This document shows positions 10,107 through 20,760 of a stretch of 64,000 bases of DNA, in pieces. Under the pieces are notes generated by a model. It was not told where the DNA came from, searched no databases, and worked only from the letters and a program-made list of their open reading frames with translations. Origin of the DNA: Siderastrea radians (taxonomy: Eukaryota; Cnidaria; Anthozoa; Scleractinia; Rhizangiidae); contig OZ024890.1 of NCBI GenBank assembly GCA_964017195.1, positions 20,283,701 through 20,347,700 on the forward strand. Reading direction: 5' to 3'. The first letter of the stretch is position 1; every line of letters starts with the position of its first letter. The translations under genes were made by a program, and so were the position numbers.

Positions 10107-12488
10107 ATGTTTAAAAACATCGTCTGGAGCGCAGAAACTTACCCCCTGGGGACCTTCCTCGAGAATTTCCATCTTCCTCAAATGGTGCAAGTTGAAGATG
10201 GAATCTACAGTAATGACGAAGCCAAGACGCTTTCAGCAGGACAAATTCTTACTCTACATTGCACCAAACGAAGCGACAAGGTCCTTGTAAAAGCTACTGA
10301 AGAGAAACGGTATTTCATACCAGTAAATTGCCCATGTAAAGTCAAAATACTTCCTACAAACTGCGAGGACGTGTATTACAGTGTGCGAGATATCATCGAT
10401 GATTCTTCTGTTAAGTTCATTCGAGTCGTTCACGATAGCCCACCTTCACTAGGGATAAAAGCAGGGGACGTCTTGGAACTAAAGAACACCGTCGAAGAAA
10501 ACCATAAAAAATTTATTGAATGCGAGTTTTATGACAAGACGCAGGACCTTGTAAGACTTCCTTTGGAGTTTAAAGCTGCCTTCGAACCTTTGGCTAGACC
10601 TGAAGAGTATCATCTCCCAGAGGTTTTAAACACATTCACGCTTCCCGTGCGAGTGAAATTCACCTCTGGTAACACCAAGATACAGGATGCCAGCAATAGT
10701 GAGGTTGACTTGCTCTCACTCGACCTCGACTCCGTCCTTTTAAAGGCAGTACAAGAGGAAACAACAATTATTGCCACAAGTCGTGGTGGCAATGCGGTCT
10801 CCGTTTTAATGATCCCCATCAACTCAAATGTGAACGTGCGTCCAGCACTTGGAGCGATGACAGGTGATGAAACGTACACCAGATTTTGCAGCGATATCCA
10901 CGACGGTGCCGACCTGGAAAAAGTCAACTTTTCTCTTGCAAATATCCCAAGATTAAGTAGTGAGCCCGATGTAACGGTGCTCTATGAGTACGAGGAGATG
11001 AGTCCCCCTGTTCCTCTTCGGTGCATTGATGGTGCAGATGAGTACGCGGAAGTACCTTCAGGAAGAGCTCCAAGACCTCACAGTTCAAAATCGCCAGCAA
11101 TATCTCCAAACCAGATACCACTACGGCAAGCTCAGCAAGACAAAGATGTTAATAAAGGGAAAAACCACCCGCCACCTCTTCCTCTTCGACATTTAACACA
11201 GCAGCAATCTGTCCCTGTCTCTCCTCGCTGCTCTGCCAGTTCGCAGCCGGAAAGTGATGGTGCAGATTTCAATTATGACTACGTGGAAGTACCTCCACAC
11301 GGCAGTCCAGCAAAACCTCAAAATTCGCCACCTCCTCTAGCATCTCAGAACCAGACATCACCAAAGCGGTCTCAGCAAGACGGAGAGGTTACTGAGGTTT
11401 ACAAAGGGCCCACAGAAAACATACCTAAATGGGCAGATAACAACCCGCAGCCTCTTTCTCTTCGAACTTTATCACTGCAACAATGTGTCCCTGTCCCCCC
11501 TCGTTGCTCTGTGAGCTCCCAAGCGACAAGTGATGGTCCATATTCCAGTGAGGAGTACGTGGAAGCCCCTGCACAAAGTCCTCCAAACACTTCAAGTTGG
11601 ATATCTTTACCAACATCTCCAAAACAGACTACACAGCAGTCTCAGCAAGAGGAAGAGGAGGCTTACAAAGGGCCTACTGACGAAAAAACACCCAGCCGGA
11701 CGGATAACCACCCGCCGCCTCTTCCTCTTCGAACTTTGTCATTGCCACGATCTAATTTAAAGACAACTGATAGCGGTGTGGATAAAAATGATGACAATAT
11801 GGCATCCTATGAAAACTCGGCTAGTTGTAAGGTTGATTTCACACAACTTCCTCCTGCTCGAGATCTGCATAATTTGAAGACAGCGGAAAGCGATACAGAT
11901 AACAATAATAACGATTTCGATGAAGATAATGTTTTCTCTGATGCCTGGGACGATGACGATTTGACCTCAGATCACGTTTATTCATATCCATTTGTCCCGG
12001 ATATTAAGAAGGAAGACATCTCTCCCAGAGCTCCACAGGAGAATCCGCATCGCGGTCGAAAAAGCTCGATTAAGAAACGACTCTCAGGTTTCCTCAGGAA
12101 CGCCGCTCCAAGGTTATCAAGAACAGCTGACAGCCTATCTAACCTTTTCCGAGACACGCCTGGTGACAATGTTTCTGACAAACAGCCTAGTCCAACTACT
12201 CCTACAGAATGGCCAATCGTTGCCACTTCACCTTCGACATTGTTAAATCAGCATCCATCTTTGCGTTTCCCTGATGATCTCAGCTGCCTCTCTGTGTCAG
12301 AAGTTGGAGAGTGCCTTACGAAGCTTAACATGAACGCGTATGTTGACACGTTTGAAAGCAATCTGATCGATGGAGAGTTGTTTCTGGGGCTGAATGAAGA
12401 GCTGTTATGGTCTCTCGGTGTAGGTAATGCGTTCGAACGAAAAAAATTACTGAAATTTATACAAGGATGGAGGCCTAAAACAAACTGA
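10107..12488 (+). CDS. CABIT and SAM domain adaptor (pair 1, plus member), single exon, 793 aa
   Basis: Predicted signalling adaptor. Start: ATG at 10107 (MFKNIVWS) is preferred over an in-frame TTG at 10092 because the paralog at 24751 begins with the same MFKNIVWS. The CABIT domain covers about 15-275 (LPQMVQVEDGIY opening, C139 in FIEC, then LVRLPLEFKAAF at 148-159). The linker contains YEYEEMSPPVPLRC followed by about three imperfect repeats (11026-11760), each with a proline-rich SH3-ligand-like motif (PPPLPLR, VPVPPRC) and a tyrosine motif (YVEVP, EVYKGPT). An acidic stretch and a basic stretch (KKRLSGFLRNAAPRLSR) precede a C-terminal SAM domain (about 721-793, ending GWRPKTN). An AATAAA at 12756-12761 lies 268 bp past the stop. 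The known role of GAREM is GRB2/SHP2 recruitment; here this is inference. Confidence 0.88.
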   Translation: MFKNIVWSAETYPLGTFLENFHLPQMVQVEDGIYSNDEAKTLSAGQILTLHCTKRSDKVLVKATEEKRYFIPVNCPCKVKILPTNCEDVYYSVRDIIDDSSVKFIRVVHDSPPSLGIKAGDVLELKNTVEENHKKFIECEFYDKTQDLVRLPLEFKAAFEPLARPEEYHLPEVLNTFTLPVRVKFTSGNTKIQDASNSEVDLLSLDLDSVLLKAVQEETTIIATSRGGNAVSVLMIPINSNVNVRPALGAMTGDETYTRFCSDIHDGADLEKVNFSLANIPRLSSEPDVTVLYEYEEMSPPVPLRCIDGADEYAEVPSGRAPRPHSSKSPAISPNQIPLRQAQQDKDVNKGKNHPPPLPLRHLTQQQSVPVSPRCSASSQPESDGADFNYDYVEVPPHGSPAKPQNSPPPLASQNQTSPKRSQQDGEVTEVYKGPTENIPKWADNNPQPLSLRTLSLQQCVPVPPRCSVSSQATSDGPYSSEEYVEAPAQSPPNTSSWISLPTSPKQTTQQSQQEEEEAYKGPTDEKTPSRTDNHPPPLPLRTLSLPRSNLKTTDSGVDKNDDNMASYENSASCKVDFTQLPPARDLHNLKTAESDTDNNNNDFDEDNVFSDAWDDDDLTSDHVYSYPFVPDIKKEDISPRAPQENPHRGRKSSIKKRLSGFLRNAAPRLSRTADSLSNLFRDTPGDNVSDKQPSPTTPTEWPIVATSPSTLLNQHPSLRFPDDLSCLSVSEVGECLTKLNMNAYVDTFESNLIDGELFLGLNEELLWSLGVGNAFERKKLLKFIQGWRPKTN
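11026..11760 (+). repeat. In-frame linker repeats in the CABIT-SAM gene
   Basis: Three imperfect coding units start at 11026, 11256 and 11532, each opening with Asp-Gly (DGADEYAEV, DGADFNYDYVEV, DGPYSSEEYVEA). The units end with a proline-rich PLPLR/PLSLR motif, and the first two also with a PPRC/SPRC motif. Lengths are about 230, 276 and 228 bp. Each unit thus repeats one tyrosine motif and one SH3-ligand-like motif, which would multiply binding sites on the adaptor. Confidence 0.65.
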
Positions 12489-13155
12489 ACTATTGTGATC
12501 CTGCTTTAAATTTTGAAGTATCACATTAAAATGAGCAATTCGTCTAGTTCAGTTTGTTCTGTGCAATGATGAATCATGGAAATATTGTTCAAGCGTGATT
12601 TCTGAGAGGCTTTGTGAGAGCACAATGAAATTGTTTAAAGCCTTTCAATTCAGGGCATCTTATACCTTAATTACTACTAGTTTAAACTATCTCGCAATTG
12701 CAACCGAATTATCGAGTATTAATTACAATTATACAAATATTACTGTCACTCTACTAATAAATTAGCCTTTAGTTTGCTACTGTGGTATTGCATGAAATAT
12801 ATGTATACATTAATATTCTAACATCGATCCTGTGCACTTTGTAAAGTTATGAGCACAGTGTCATTTGTCAGCGTTTCCATGACTTTTACAAACATATGTT
12901 TTTAATAAGTGAGCAACAAATAGATGCCCTTTGACAGCACATAACATCGTTAACCAAACGAGGACTTTCAGTTTAGACGTCTTACTGACTTTTATTGGTA
13001 AAGATAGAGTAGTTGGTGGACATCTAGGTTTTAACCATGAATTCTGAATCAGCCTAAACTGTGCCGCATGTAAATCAGTAAATGATAACCAATTTAGTAG
13101 AAAACGTCAATCTAATTCATGGATCGTATTGTATAGTAGCGTTGATACATATTAA
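12489..13155. other. 3' flank of pair 1 plus-strand gene
   Basis: AT-rich, no coding frame. It includes the likely 3' untranslated region of the preceding gene, with AATAAA at 12756-12761 as the best polyadenylation signal. Confidence 0.5.
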
Positions 13156-13406
13156 TATGGAACAGTGTAACAGTTTCAGACTGCTAGTAGTCTGTTAACA
13201 GTCCCTTTCTAGAAAATCGAGTTGGTGAGCTCATCACGCGAGTGGGCGAGCCAGCAAAACGAACTCGATGAGACTGGAGCAAGCGAACTCACTCGCCTCT
13301 CACCCAGTTCTCTCCTTGGTCTAGCTGGCTACAGCCCTTTTAGTACCGCGTCGCTAGACTGTCTAGAAAGGGACTGATAGCAGTCTAAAATTGCTACTGT
13401 TCCATA
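13156..13406. mobile_element. MITE-like inverted-repeat element, about 250 bp
   Basis: TATGGAACAGT at 13156 and its inverse ACTGTTCCATA ending at 13406 are the termini. Inner arm sequence also matches: CAGACTGCTA with CAGTCCCTTTCTAGA on the left, and TCTAGAAAGGGACTG with TAGCAGTCT on the right. The left arm carries an extra ~12 bp. The interior is more GC-rich than the flanks. No coding capacity. Confidence 0.6.
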
Positions 13407-13773
13407 CTGATTATCCTGATCACAATATAACAAACTCTTCCAGATATAAACAGCAAACTGGACGAGGGCATTTGCAGAGACTTGAGCGAGACAAGATTAC
13501 GTGTATCACATCTCTCCCACTTGCTCAAATTATCATTCTTGGTTTACATGCAGTTAAAATTGTGTTCAAAAAACCAAAACCAACAGTAGAAACTTCTTGT
13601 TCAGTGACAGTTTACGATCGGAGACACACGCCTACCAAATTTGCAGCCGATGAACATCTTGAAATAAGAGCAAAAAGCTGATAAAGAAAGATGGTGAGTT
13701 TTAAGCTCGGAGAAGAAATAAGAAAAGATGGAATATTCAACAAGTCGTCAGCGTGGGACAAAGAAAAAATCTG

Positions 13774-13849
13774 AGTCCCCGACGGGAATCGAACCCATGA
13801 CCCTCCGTACACCGGTCAGGCGCTCTAACCACTGAGCTACTGGGAGACT
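13774..13849 (-). tRNA. tRNA-Thr(GGT)-like core of a SINE (probable pseudogene)
   Basis: Exactly 76 nt. The acceptor arms AGTCTCC/GGGGACT pair, the D arm contains TAGCTCAGTGGTTAGAGC (A box) and the T arm contains GGTTCGATTCC (B box). The anticodon stem does not pair well and position 33 is C rather than T; the loop would read GGT. It is embedded in a repeat unit with target duplication and present twice nearby, so it is best read as a tRNA-derived SINE promoter rather than a working tRNA gene. Confidence 0.45.
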
Positions 13850-14102
13850 AGTAGCGAGCATAGGTCATATTTACTGAGTTCGTGGTGACACTCGTCCTGC
13901 CTACTGCTAGGATCAGCAATGTCAAAGTGCCCTATAGGTGATAAAGACATGTTGAATATTCCATCTTTTCTTATTTCTACTCCGAGCTTAAAACTCACCA
14001 TCTTTCTTTATCACCTATAGGGCACTTCGTCATTGCTGATCCTAGCAGTATGCAGGACGCGTGTCACCACGAACTCAGTAAATATGACCTATGCTCGCCA
14101 CG

Positions 14103-14178
14103 AGTCTCCCAGTAGCTCAGTGGTTAGAGCGTCCGAACGGTGTACGGAAGGGCATGGGTTCGATTCCCGTCGGGGACT
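14103..14178 (+). tRNA. tRNA-Thr(GGT)-like core of a SINE (probable pseudogene)
   Basis: Second 76-nt copy, opposite in orientation to the one at 13774-13849. Here four of five anticodon-stem pairs form (TCCGA/ACGGA) and the loop ACGGTGT gives anticodon GGT with C at position 33. A and B boxes are intact. The repeat context makes SINE origin more likely than a functional tRNA. Confidence 0.45.
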
Positions 14179-14246
14179 CACATTTTTTTTCTTTGTCCCA
14201 CGCTCGCGACATGTTGAATATTCCATCTTTTCTTAAGAGCAAAAAG

Positions 14247-17176
14247 TGTTTTCTTTAGCTCAAAAGACCTTTTTCTGCCTCTCCTCTAGTTCCTCCTCGG
14301 CCGTCCTCTCGCTCCAGTTTCCCTGAGTTTGCGTAATTGTTTCAAGCCATGTTTAATTGCTTTTATGATTACATGGAGGGCAAAATTACTGATTATTGAT
14401 TGATTGAGACAGAGGGCATTTTTTCTTAATTTTCTTTCTAACGGGGGCAAAATTACTCACTCCTGGTTGCTTGCATTTGATTGCCTGAGCGCAAGAGCGC
14501 GCCATTTGTATTTTATAAGCGTCTTGAAACAAAAAGCGGATTTGGCATTGTTTAAAACAAGGATATTGCTTCAGAGTTTGACTTTTAACAGGGTTGGTTG
14601 GCAAAAATGGTATGGAAATCGGGTGATAGCTCGAAGCCGGAAATTCGAAAAGGTGAACCTAAATGTTTCACGGAAACGGAAAATGGTTATTTGTTTTAAA
14701 ACTACTGAAAACCTTTGCAATGCGGGTAGTCCGGCAGATAAGTGTCAAATCAGGGGTGAGTACTGCACTTTATGATAAAAGCATCAAACTGGGAACGTTA
14801 ATACTAGACATCATGGAGAACATTTTTAAGATTGGAGGCAATCGGGATCCAGCGATACTTCTTTGGTGTAGAAACATACAACATAATTGTCTTAAACAAT
14901 GCCTGACCGTAACAATCCACTGAAATACGTTGGCATAGAAGGTTTCTGAGATTGAAAAATTGAAAAGATAATTCTGAGGTCATAATTATGCAAATTAGAA
15001 ATTTTAATTAATTCACATTTGATGATTGCATAGTTGTAGCTGACTTTTCCATTACTATCGTCTCAAATTTTACACGAGACAACCATAAATTTTTCTCTCT
15101 AACTGATAAGAGAATTTACGACACTCTATTATTTTTCCTGGGGGCTGACAAATGGCCAGAAATGAAAAAAAAAAAGTTTTCTTGAATTAGGTTAGTTAAA
15201 GCGTCTCGACTTAAGCAGTTAAAAATTGGAAGTACCACTGATTGTCCTATTTGTGGTTAATTATTTATTGTTCATCCACTATACCAACCACAAGAGTAAT
15301 TAAACAGCTATAGAGGCCTATTGCAAATAATTCCACTGTTTGAAGAGGATATGGTTGAAACCGGTGGCCATCTTGGGTGTTACGTAAATGTACAACTCAC
15401 TTGTATTGCAAAAAGCATGTGGAAATACATATTTTTTGTATGCAGCGATTCGATTGCGGGACTTGTTTAAGAAAACATACTACAACCGGATATGCAGATT
15501 TATTCCTGAAAGCATTAAATGCCAAGGAAAGCTTCCATGCACAACCGGTTAGCACTCGTACTCTATGTGTTAGTTCAAAAGGCATCGCATCTAAGGTACA
15601 AAATTCTCGTAGCGCGAAACGAGCTGCGCAGAGTTGTGCGAATACTGAGAGCGCACCATAACGATTGCAGGATCGAAGGAGTTCGGCATCCTGGCCTGGA
15701 ATAGCTAGATCAATCCATCGTTAAAGGACACTTCTGTTGGAAGACTTTATTCTATATCCTAGAATTGCAACGAGGTACGTGTTCTTGGTTTGCACCTAGA
15801 TGCGACAATAATGCTTGAACTATCAAGAGAGTTGTACTGTTAACGGATTATGCTACTTCATACCGCAGACAGTGACTGGTTTCAGACGATGTTTGAAGTC
15901 GATATCGGCTAAAAAACTGGAATGCGGACTGGACGTTTACTCGGGGACTTTATGTAACTCGCGTGGTTCAGTGCGTCAAACAATAACAGGTGCGATGCGC
16001 TATGTACTAGATGCGGCACCATGCCGTGTTCTACGGAAAGAAGAAGGTGCATAGCTAGAACGCTATAGAGTATCCTCATTGATGCTACATGTATGCTCGC
16101 ATTGCATATGCTTGCATAGACAATGCGCGCAATTCACAGCAGCACACAGACTGAATTCTTCCAAACTTAAAGAATGAGAGCTCATTGCTACTTCCAATAT
16201 CTGATAACAATGTGAATAATGCAAGAAAAACGTTTCTCAGACAGACGTCCCTTCCGTAACCCCTCATTTAGACACTGACAGGGTAAAAAGCTGGCTGTTT
16301 GTGGGCCTGGTGCCCAGTCCAACAAAATTCGGTTGTATTTAACTGAACGAACCAATTAATCGAGAGCTATAAAGGCGATGGACGGCGGAGTTAATTTGCC
16401 AATGAAAATCTGTTTTGGGAAGTTACTGTGCTGGTGTCGTGACTGTAGGTGACTTAAACTGATGAGAATGGGAAATAAAATGAGAAATGACAGAATAAAT
16501 AGCGCGTGTAGTAACGTGTTTCTACGTTCTTTAACTGCATCATAGTTCTGCTGTGAAACAGTTAAACAGGTAAGCTTGAAAGTGGCCACTGAAATTATTG
16601 AGCAGAAAGCGAAATTGTGGTTAAATGATTCGACCAGTGTAATTGAATTAATTAGATATTTAATTTGCATAATTTTGACCTAGAATGAAACGATACCCCT
16701 TAATTCAGTTAAATCACCCCCAAAATGTTAATGTTTTGTTTTGATGGAAAATTCAACAAGCAGCTATAACTAAAATGACAATTCAACACCGTATTGAGTT
16801 AATTTTGCTTCATTTTACCAATAATAGTCTTTATAGTCTGAATGGCGGCCATATCGAAAAATCCCTCCCCCCCCCCCTTCCCAGCTGCCACAGATCCTAT
16901 CCAGATTGCCTCTAATCTTTAAAACATTCCCTACAATACCTAGTGTTAGTGTGCTAAGTTTCATGCTTTTATCATAAAGTGCAGAATAGTTTCACCTATT
17001 TATATGCTAGACTATGCAGTTGGCTATCGGAAAATGCAAGGTGGCCTTATTTCGCACCGTGGACAAATTTGTCTCTCCGAAAACAAAAGAAATTAATTTT
17101 TCCATGTTACAAAAGTTTGTGACCACATATCCTCAAAGAAAGCTTTACTTTTTTAACAGTAATTGAATCCAAACAG
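14247..17176. other. Intergenic, no gene seen; long-range inverted repeat
   Basis: No supported gene. A block at about 14760-14850 (GCACTTTATGATAAAAGCAT ... GATTGGAGGCAATC) recurs inverted at about 16890-16985 (GATTGCCTCTAATC ... ATGCTTTTATCATAAAGTGC), roughly 2.1 kb apart. This could be a transposon's ends or two copies of one repeat. Frames at 15377-15661 and 15815-16054 have no recognisable domains. Confidence 0.4.
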
Positions 17177-17620
17177 CTCAGGTTATTAAGCCTTCCGAAC
17201 AGATATTCCGCCGAGGTAAGCTGTTGGGAGCCCCTGAACCATATAAAGGTGTAATTATAAGAGTTGATGAGGGCGTTGCTAAAACTGGGCCTGATTGCAA
17301 GTCGATTGTTTTAATTGCCGTAATCACACGACCACTCGAGGCAGGCTTGTTTTTCTCGCAATTAAATTCAAGCAATTGGGTGCCCTTGAGCCATTTATAG
17401 GTGTAATTATTAGAGTAGATAGGAGCGTTACTAAAACAAGGCCTGATAACAAGTCGATTGTTTTGATAGCCGTAATCACACGACCACTCGAGCCTCGAGG
17501 CCGGCTTGTTTTTCTCGCAATTGAATTCTAACATCTCAGGTGATCCGTCGAGGTGAACTGTTGGGTGCCCTTGAGCCATATATAGGTGTAATTATTAGAG
17601 TGGATAAGAGCGTTGTTAAA
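17177..17620. repeat. Tandem repeat of about 152-185 bp, 2.3 copies
   Basis: The motif GGGTGCCCTTGAGCCAT and its surroundings recur at about 17226, 17378 and 17563 (spacings 152 and 185 bp). Each full copy also holds CAAGTCGATTGTTTT, CACGACCACTCGAG and GGCTTGTTTTTCTCGCAATT. A related stretch (GCCTTCCGAACAGATATT ... TTGGGTGCCCTTG) lies inside the last formin intron near 52966-53010, so the unit is a dispersed family. Confidence 0.6.
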
Positions 17621-18254
17621 AAAATAAACGATAGATTTATCCGTCATCGTTTCAGCAGGTTTCAGCAGCGTTTCAGCGCACCTCGACAAGTCACACAATT
17701 AACACAAAGTGAAACAAAGAATACAATGACAGCAAAATCACTCGAGCAAATACAGGTGATCGTTAAAGCCATACAGAGAACATGACGGTTATACAATAAG
17801 GACGCAGTTGTTGTTGACTCAAAATAATCTCGAGTACCACAGTTCACTTGGAAAATTGCAACCAAATTCTAGAAACTAAGTGTGAAATTGTTATGGTCAT
17901 TTATTTAACGTAAGGAAGGGAAACGAAGATAATTTTTTTCAGTTACGCATATTGAATTTATTATAAACACACTCATGTCTGACCATGCGAAGAACAAAAC
18001 AACAAATTTTATGTAAATTTCAAGCTCCAAAACAGCCCTAAAACAGAAACAAGTGTTGCCGGATACAATAAATTAAGTAAAAGGTACAAAATGTACAGCA
18101 AGTTTATTTATGCACGGTGGGCATAAAGCTAGAAGCTTGTGGGGCCGTGTATATGAAACTAATGTTTCAAGCAAGGCTGGTCAGCTGGCTGTTTACAAGG
18201 CGTGAAGAAGTTAAATTCGGTACCGCGCCCGTAAACGTAACAAATCAGTTAGTT

Positions 18255-18330
18255 GCAGGGAGGAGAATTTGAACTTGGGACCTCTGGATTTCACGTCCAG
18301 AGGCCGAACCACTGGGACGCACTTTCCTAG
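18255..18330 (-). repeat. tRNA-like repeat (possible SINE head)
   Basis: Read on the minus strand, the segment has a GTGGTT D-loop-like block, a perfectly paired stem around CTGGACGTGAAATCCAG and a B-box-like AGTTCAAATTC. The loop would read TGA with a non-canonical position 33. Acceptor-stem pairing is poor, so it is more likely a decayed tRNA-derived repeat than a gene. Confidence 0.3.
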
Positions 18331-18357
18331 CTTCTCAACATGTTGATTACTCATCCC

Positions 18358-18566
18358 TTAGGGACGGACCATTAGAAAAAAAAAGTTATGGGGGGGGGGG
18401 GGGGCGAACGAAGTAGAAAAATAATTCATGCACAGCGAGCAGCCTAGAAAAAAAGTCCCTGCATACTAGAAAAATATTCTTGCAAGGGACCTGTTAACGA
18501 AAAAAACTGCGTGCAGCTCGAGAATTCCCCTCCCCCTTCATAACTTTTCTAATGGTCCGTCCCTTA
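18358..18566. mobile_element. MITE with TTA target-site duplication (Harbinger-like), about 203 bp
   Basis: The termini GGGACGGACCATTAGAAAA (18361) and TTTTCTAATGGTCCGTCCC (ending 18563) are inverted repeats, followed inward by AAGTTATG / CATAACTT and a G tract. TTA stands on both outer sides (18358-18360, 18564-18566). A 3-bp TWA duplication is typical of PIF/Harbinger elements; the superfamily is inferred from this alone. Confidence 0.65.
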
Positions 18567-18792
18567 CAAACAAGTGTCAAACCTTGAATTGAACCAAGTC
18601 CTAAAATGAAAGCTACTGAGTAGTGCGTTTCTGTGGTCTGTTTACCCATGATGCTGTACAAGATGATCGGCTTACTTTTGAGTTTACGAATGAAATGAAA
18701 GCTATCAAGCGTTAGTTTCATTCAGTTTGTTTGCTTTTTGTTTGTTTTGTTTGTTTGCTATTTTTAAATCGAAGTTTGGCAGCTGCTGTATT

Positions 18793-19977
18793 TTGGGCGT
18801 CAACAAAACCCGGAACATGGAACATTCCGGAACATCCCGGAACATTCCGGAACATTCCGGAACATCCCGGAACAGGGCAGATTATCACAAAATAAATGAA
18901 AAAAAAGAAAGAAAGGAAGAGAAAGCGATTAAAGAAACAACCAAAAAACAAACGAGCAAACAAACAAACAAAATTTAAAATAAGGTCTAACAGTAGTACT
19001 TTCCCGCCAATTTTGTCATGTGATTTCTACCGTGTTGGTTTCTTGGGCTCCTTCTGAATTAAAAAAAAAATGGATTAAGCCACATAGTAACCAGTAAGAG
19101 TTACCAGATCTGTGACAAAGAACTGGATTTGCAGAAAAACTGAACAAAAGTAAAACCACCTCAAATTAACTCACCATTACGGCGGAGAAAAGACAAAGAC
19201 AAGAAGAATAAATTTTATAAAAATAATAACTAAATTTAAAAAAATTGATATAATTTGTGTCGGATATTTCAGTTTGAAACACAAACCTCCACCGAAAGCG
19301 GTGCCTTTTTACAGTTGCAGGCTAAGAAAGGGAGGGAAATTTGTTATCTTAGAAGGTGCGATCTCCAAGTGTAGAACAGCTCACTTTTTCTTTTGGTTAG
19401 TATAATTTAGGTTCATTCATCTCTGCACACTTTTACTTTGGAAATCAACTTAAACACAAAACGTCCTGAAACAACCGAGTAAACATGAGACCCGGAAACT
19501 GAAAAGGGTGCTAGGAAAGTGGAACTGCGTGACTGCCTGCGCAGTCTCCTACGCAGCCGCTCTTAGGGTCGTCACGCAGCGCCGAAGGAGACTACTGCGT
19601 GCGTGACTGAGAAAATGCTTTAATTTTCTCATATCAAGTAAACCCTCTCTCGATGCCCAAAATAAAGCCTCAATGTTATCCGAGATATTTTTGAATTCGA
19701 GAAATGAGGTGCATTTAGCCAGAGTTAGTATATTCGTTCATTTAGTCACAGATCATATATTTATTTATCCATTTATTCTATATCGTTTATTTTATTTTAT
19801 TCCATTCTATTTTATTTATTATCTTTTATCGACGATCAGCATTTTTTTATTACTTTGTTTCCATCTATTTTGTGATAATTTGCCCTGTTCCGGTATTTTC
19901 CCAAATGTTCCGGAATGTTCCGGGATGTTCCGGGATGTTCCGGAATGTTCCATGTTCCGGGTTTTGTTGACGCCCCT
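18793..19977. mobile_element. Inverted-repeat element with tandem GGAACATTCC palindromes
   Basis: Arms of about 105 bp at 18793-18898 and 19868-19977 are inverted copies: GGGCGTCAACAAAACCCGGA, then several GGAACATTCC/GGAACATCCC units, then GGAACAGGGCA(G/A)ATTATC. The 1-kb interior is AT-rich and non-coding, with a SINE-like GC patch near 19520-19600. This has the shape of a DNA transposon with subterminal repeats and no transposase. Confidence 0.6.
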
Positions 19978-20760
19978 GTATTTTTCTGAAAATTAACAAC
20001 AAAGTCATAGTGACAGGTGACAAACATAACCATTTACTGAAGTTGTCTTTGTGTTAATTAACACTATATTCCCAATTATTGGTGTCATTAATTTTATTTG
20101 CCTGTTTCAATTAATAGTACCCTTATAACCCATTCCCTGCCGCTCAAGCTTAAGGATTTTTGATTGAGCTCAACAAGGAATCGTAGATAAGTGGGCAAAC
20201 ATAAAAGGCATAGAAATATAATCAAATTAAGAACAGCCTCATGTTCGACGGTTGCTTATATACTTTTGTTTACAAGTCTGTAATGGACCCTGTTACTGAT
20301 CCAAAATGAATAATTATTTATTGATCCAAAATGAATAATGGTCTGAAACCGCTCAAGCAAATCCGATAGACAGCTAAACATTTTAAGGCTAAGTATGACA
20401 CAGAAGGCTATCAACGTCTGACAAAGCTGTGCTGCGGACACAATGACTCTACGAAAGCAAATGTTACTGAAAAAAGTCTGAAACACTTTCTTGCTTCGAC
20501 TCACTACAACAAAAGTTGTGTAAAATAGCAAACGCGACTGAAAACATTGAATTTCATAACATAGCCGGTTTCCTTGCTAAATTTCCGGCGTTTACAGGAA
20601 CATTGCTACGGAGCATTTATTTTTAGTTTTTACTAAAACTAGAGTATCAAGTTCTAAAACGACCTTTTACGCTACATTAGAAAATAAAATGTAAACACAT
20701 GTATACACCGTTTTCTCTTCTCCTGTAGTAAAACAGTAGAATATTTTCACAACGTTTCCC
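19978..20760. other. 3' flank of pair 2 minus-strand gene
   Basis: No coding frame supported. TTTATT at 20616-20621 gives AATAAA on the minus strand, 140 bp beyond the stop of the gene ending at 20761, and is the best polyadenylation signal for it. Confidence 0.45.

Larger units (their letters stand above)
13665..14246. mobile_element. Inverted composite tRNA-derived SINE flanked by 13-bp target duplication
   Basis: The direct repeat TAAGAGCAAAAAG occurs at 13665-13677 and 14234-14246. Between them lie a minus-oriented unit (about 13678-13945) and a plus-oriented unit (about 13946-14233) of one repeat family, each containing a tRNA-like core. The plus unit's tail sequence (GTTGAATATTCCATCTTTTC, then the GAGCTTAAAACTCACCATC part) lies in front of its tRNA-like core as well as behind it, so it looks circularly permuted or cut from a tandem array. 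The single flanking duplication implies that the whole inverted composite was inserted in one event. Confidence 0.7.

Noticed and set aside
15377..16054. Plus-strand frames with several cysteines
   Set aside because: No recognisable motif, no coherent splice sites and no support from a paralog.
17178..17579. Minus-strand frame of 133 aa with repeated peptides
   Set aside because: The repeated peptides come from the tandem DNA repeat and have no domain match.
18255..18330. tRNA-Ser gene
   Set aside because: Acceptor stem and position 33 do not fit and there is no long variable arm; it reads as a decayed tRNA-derived repeat.
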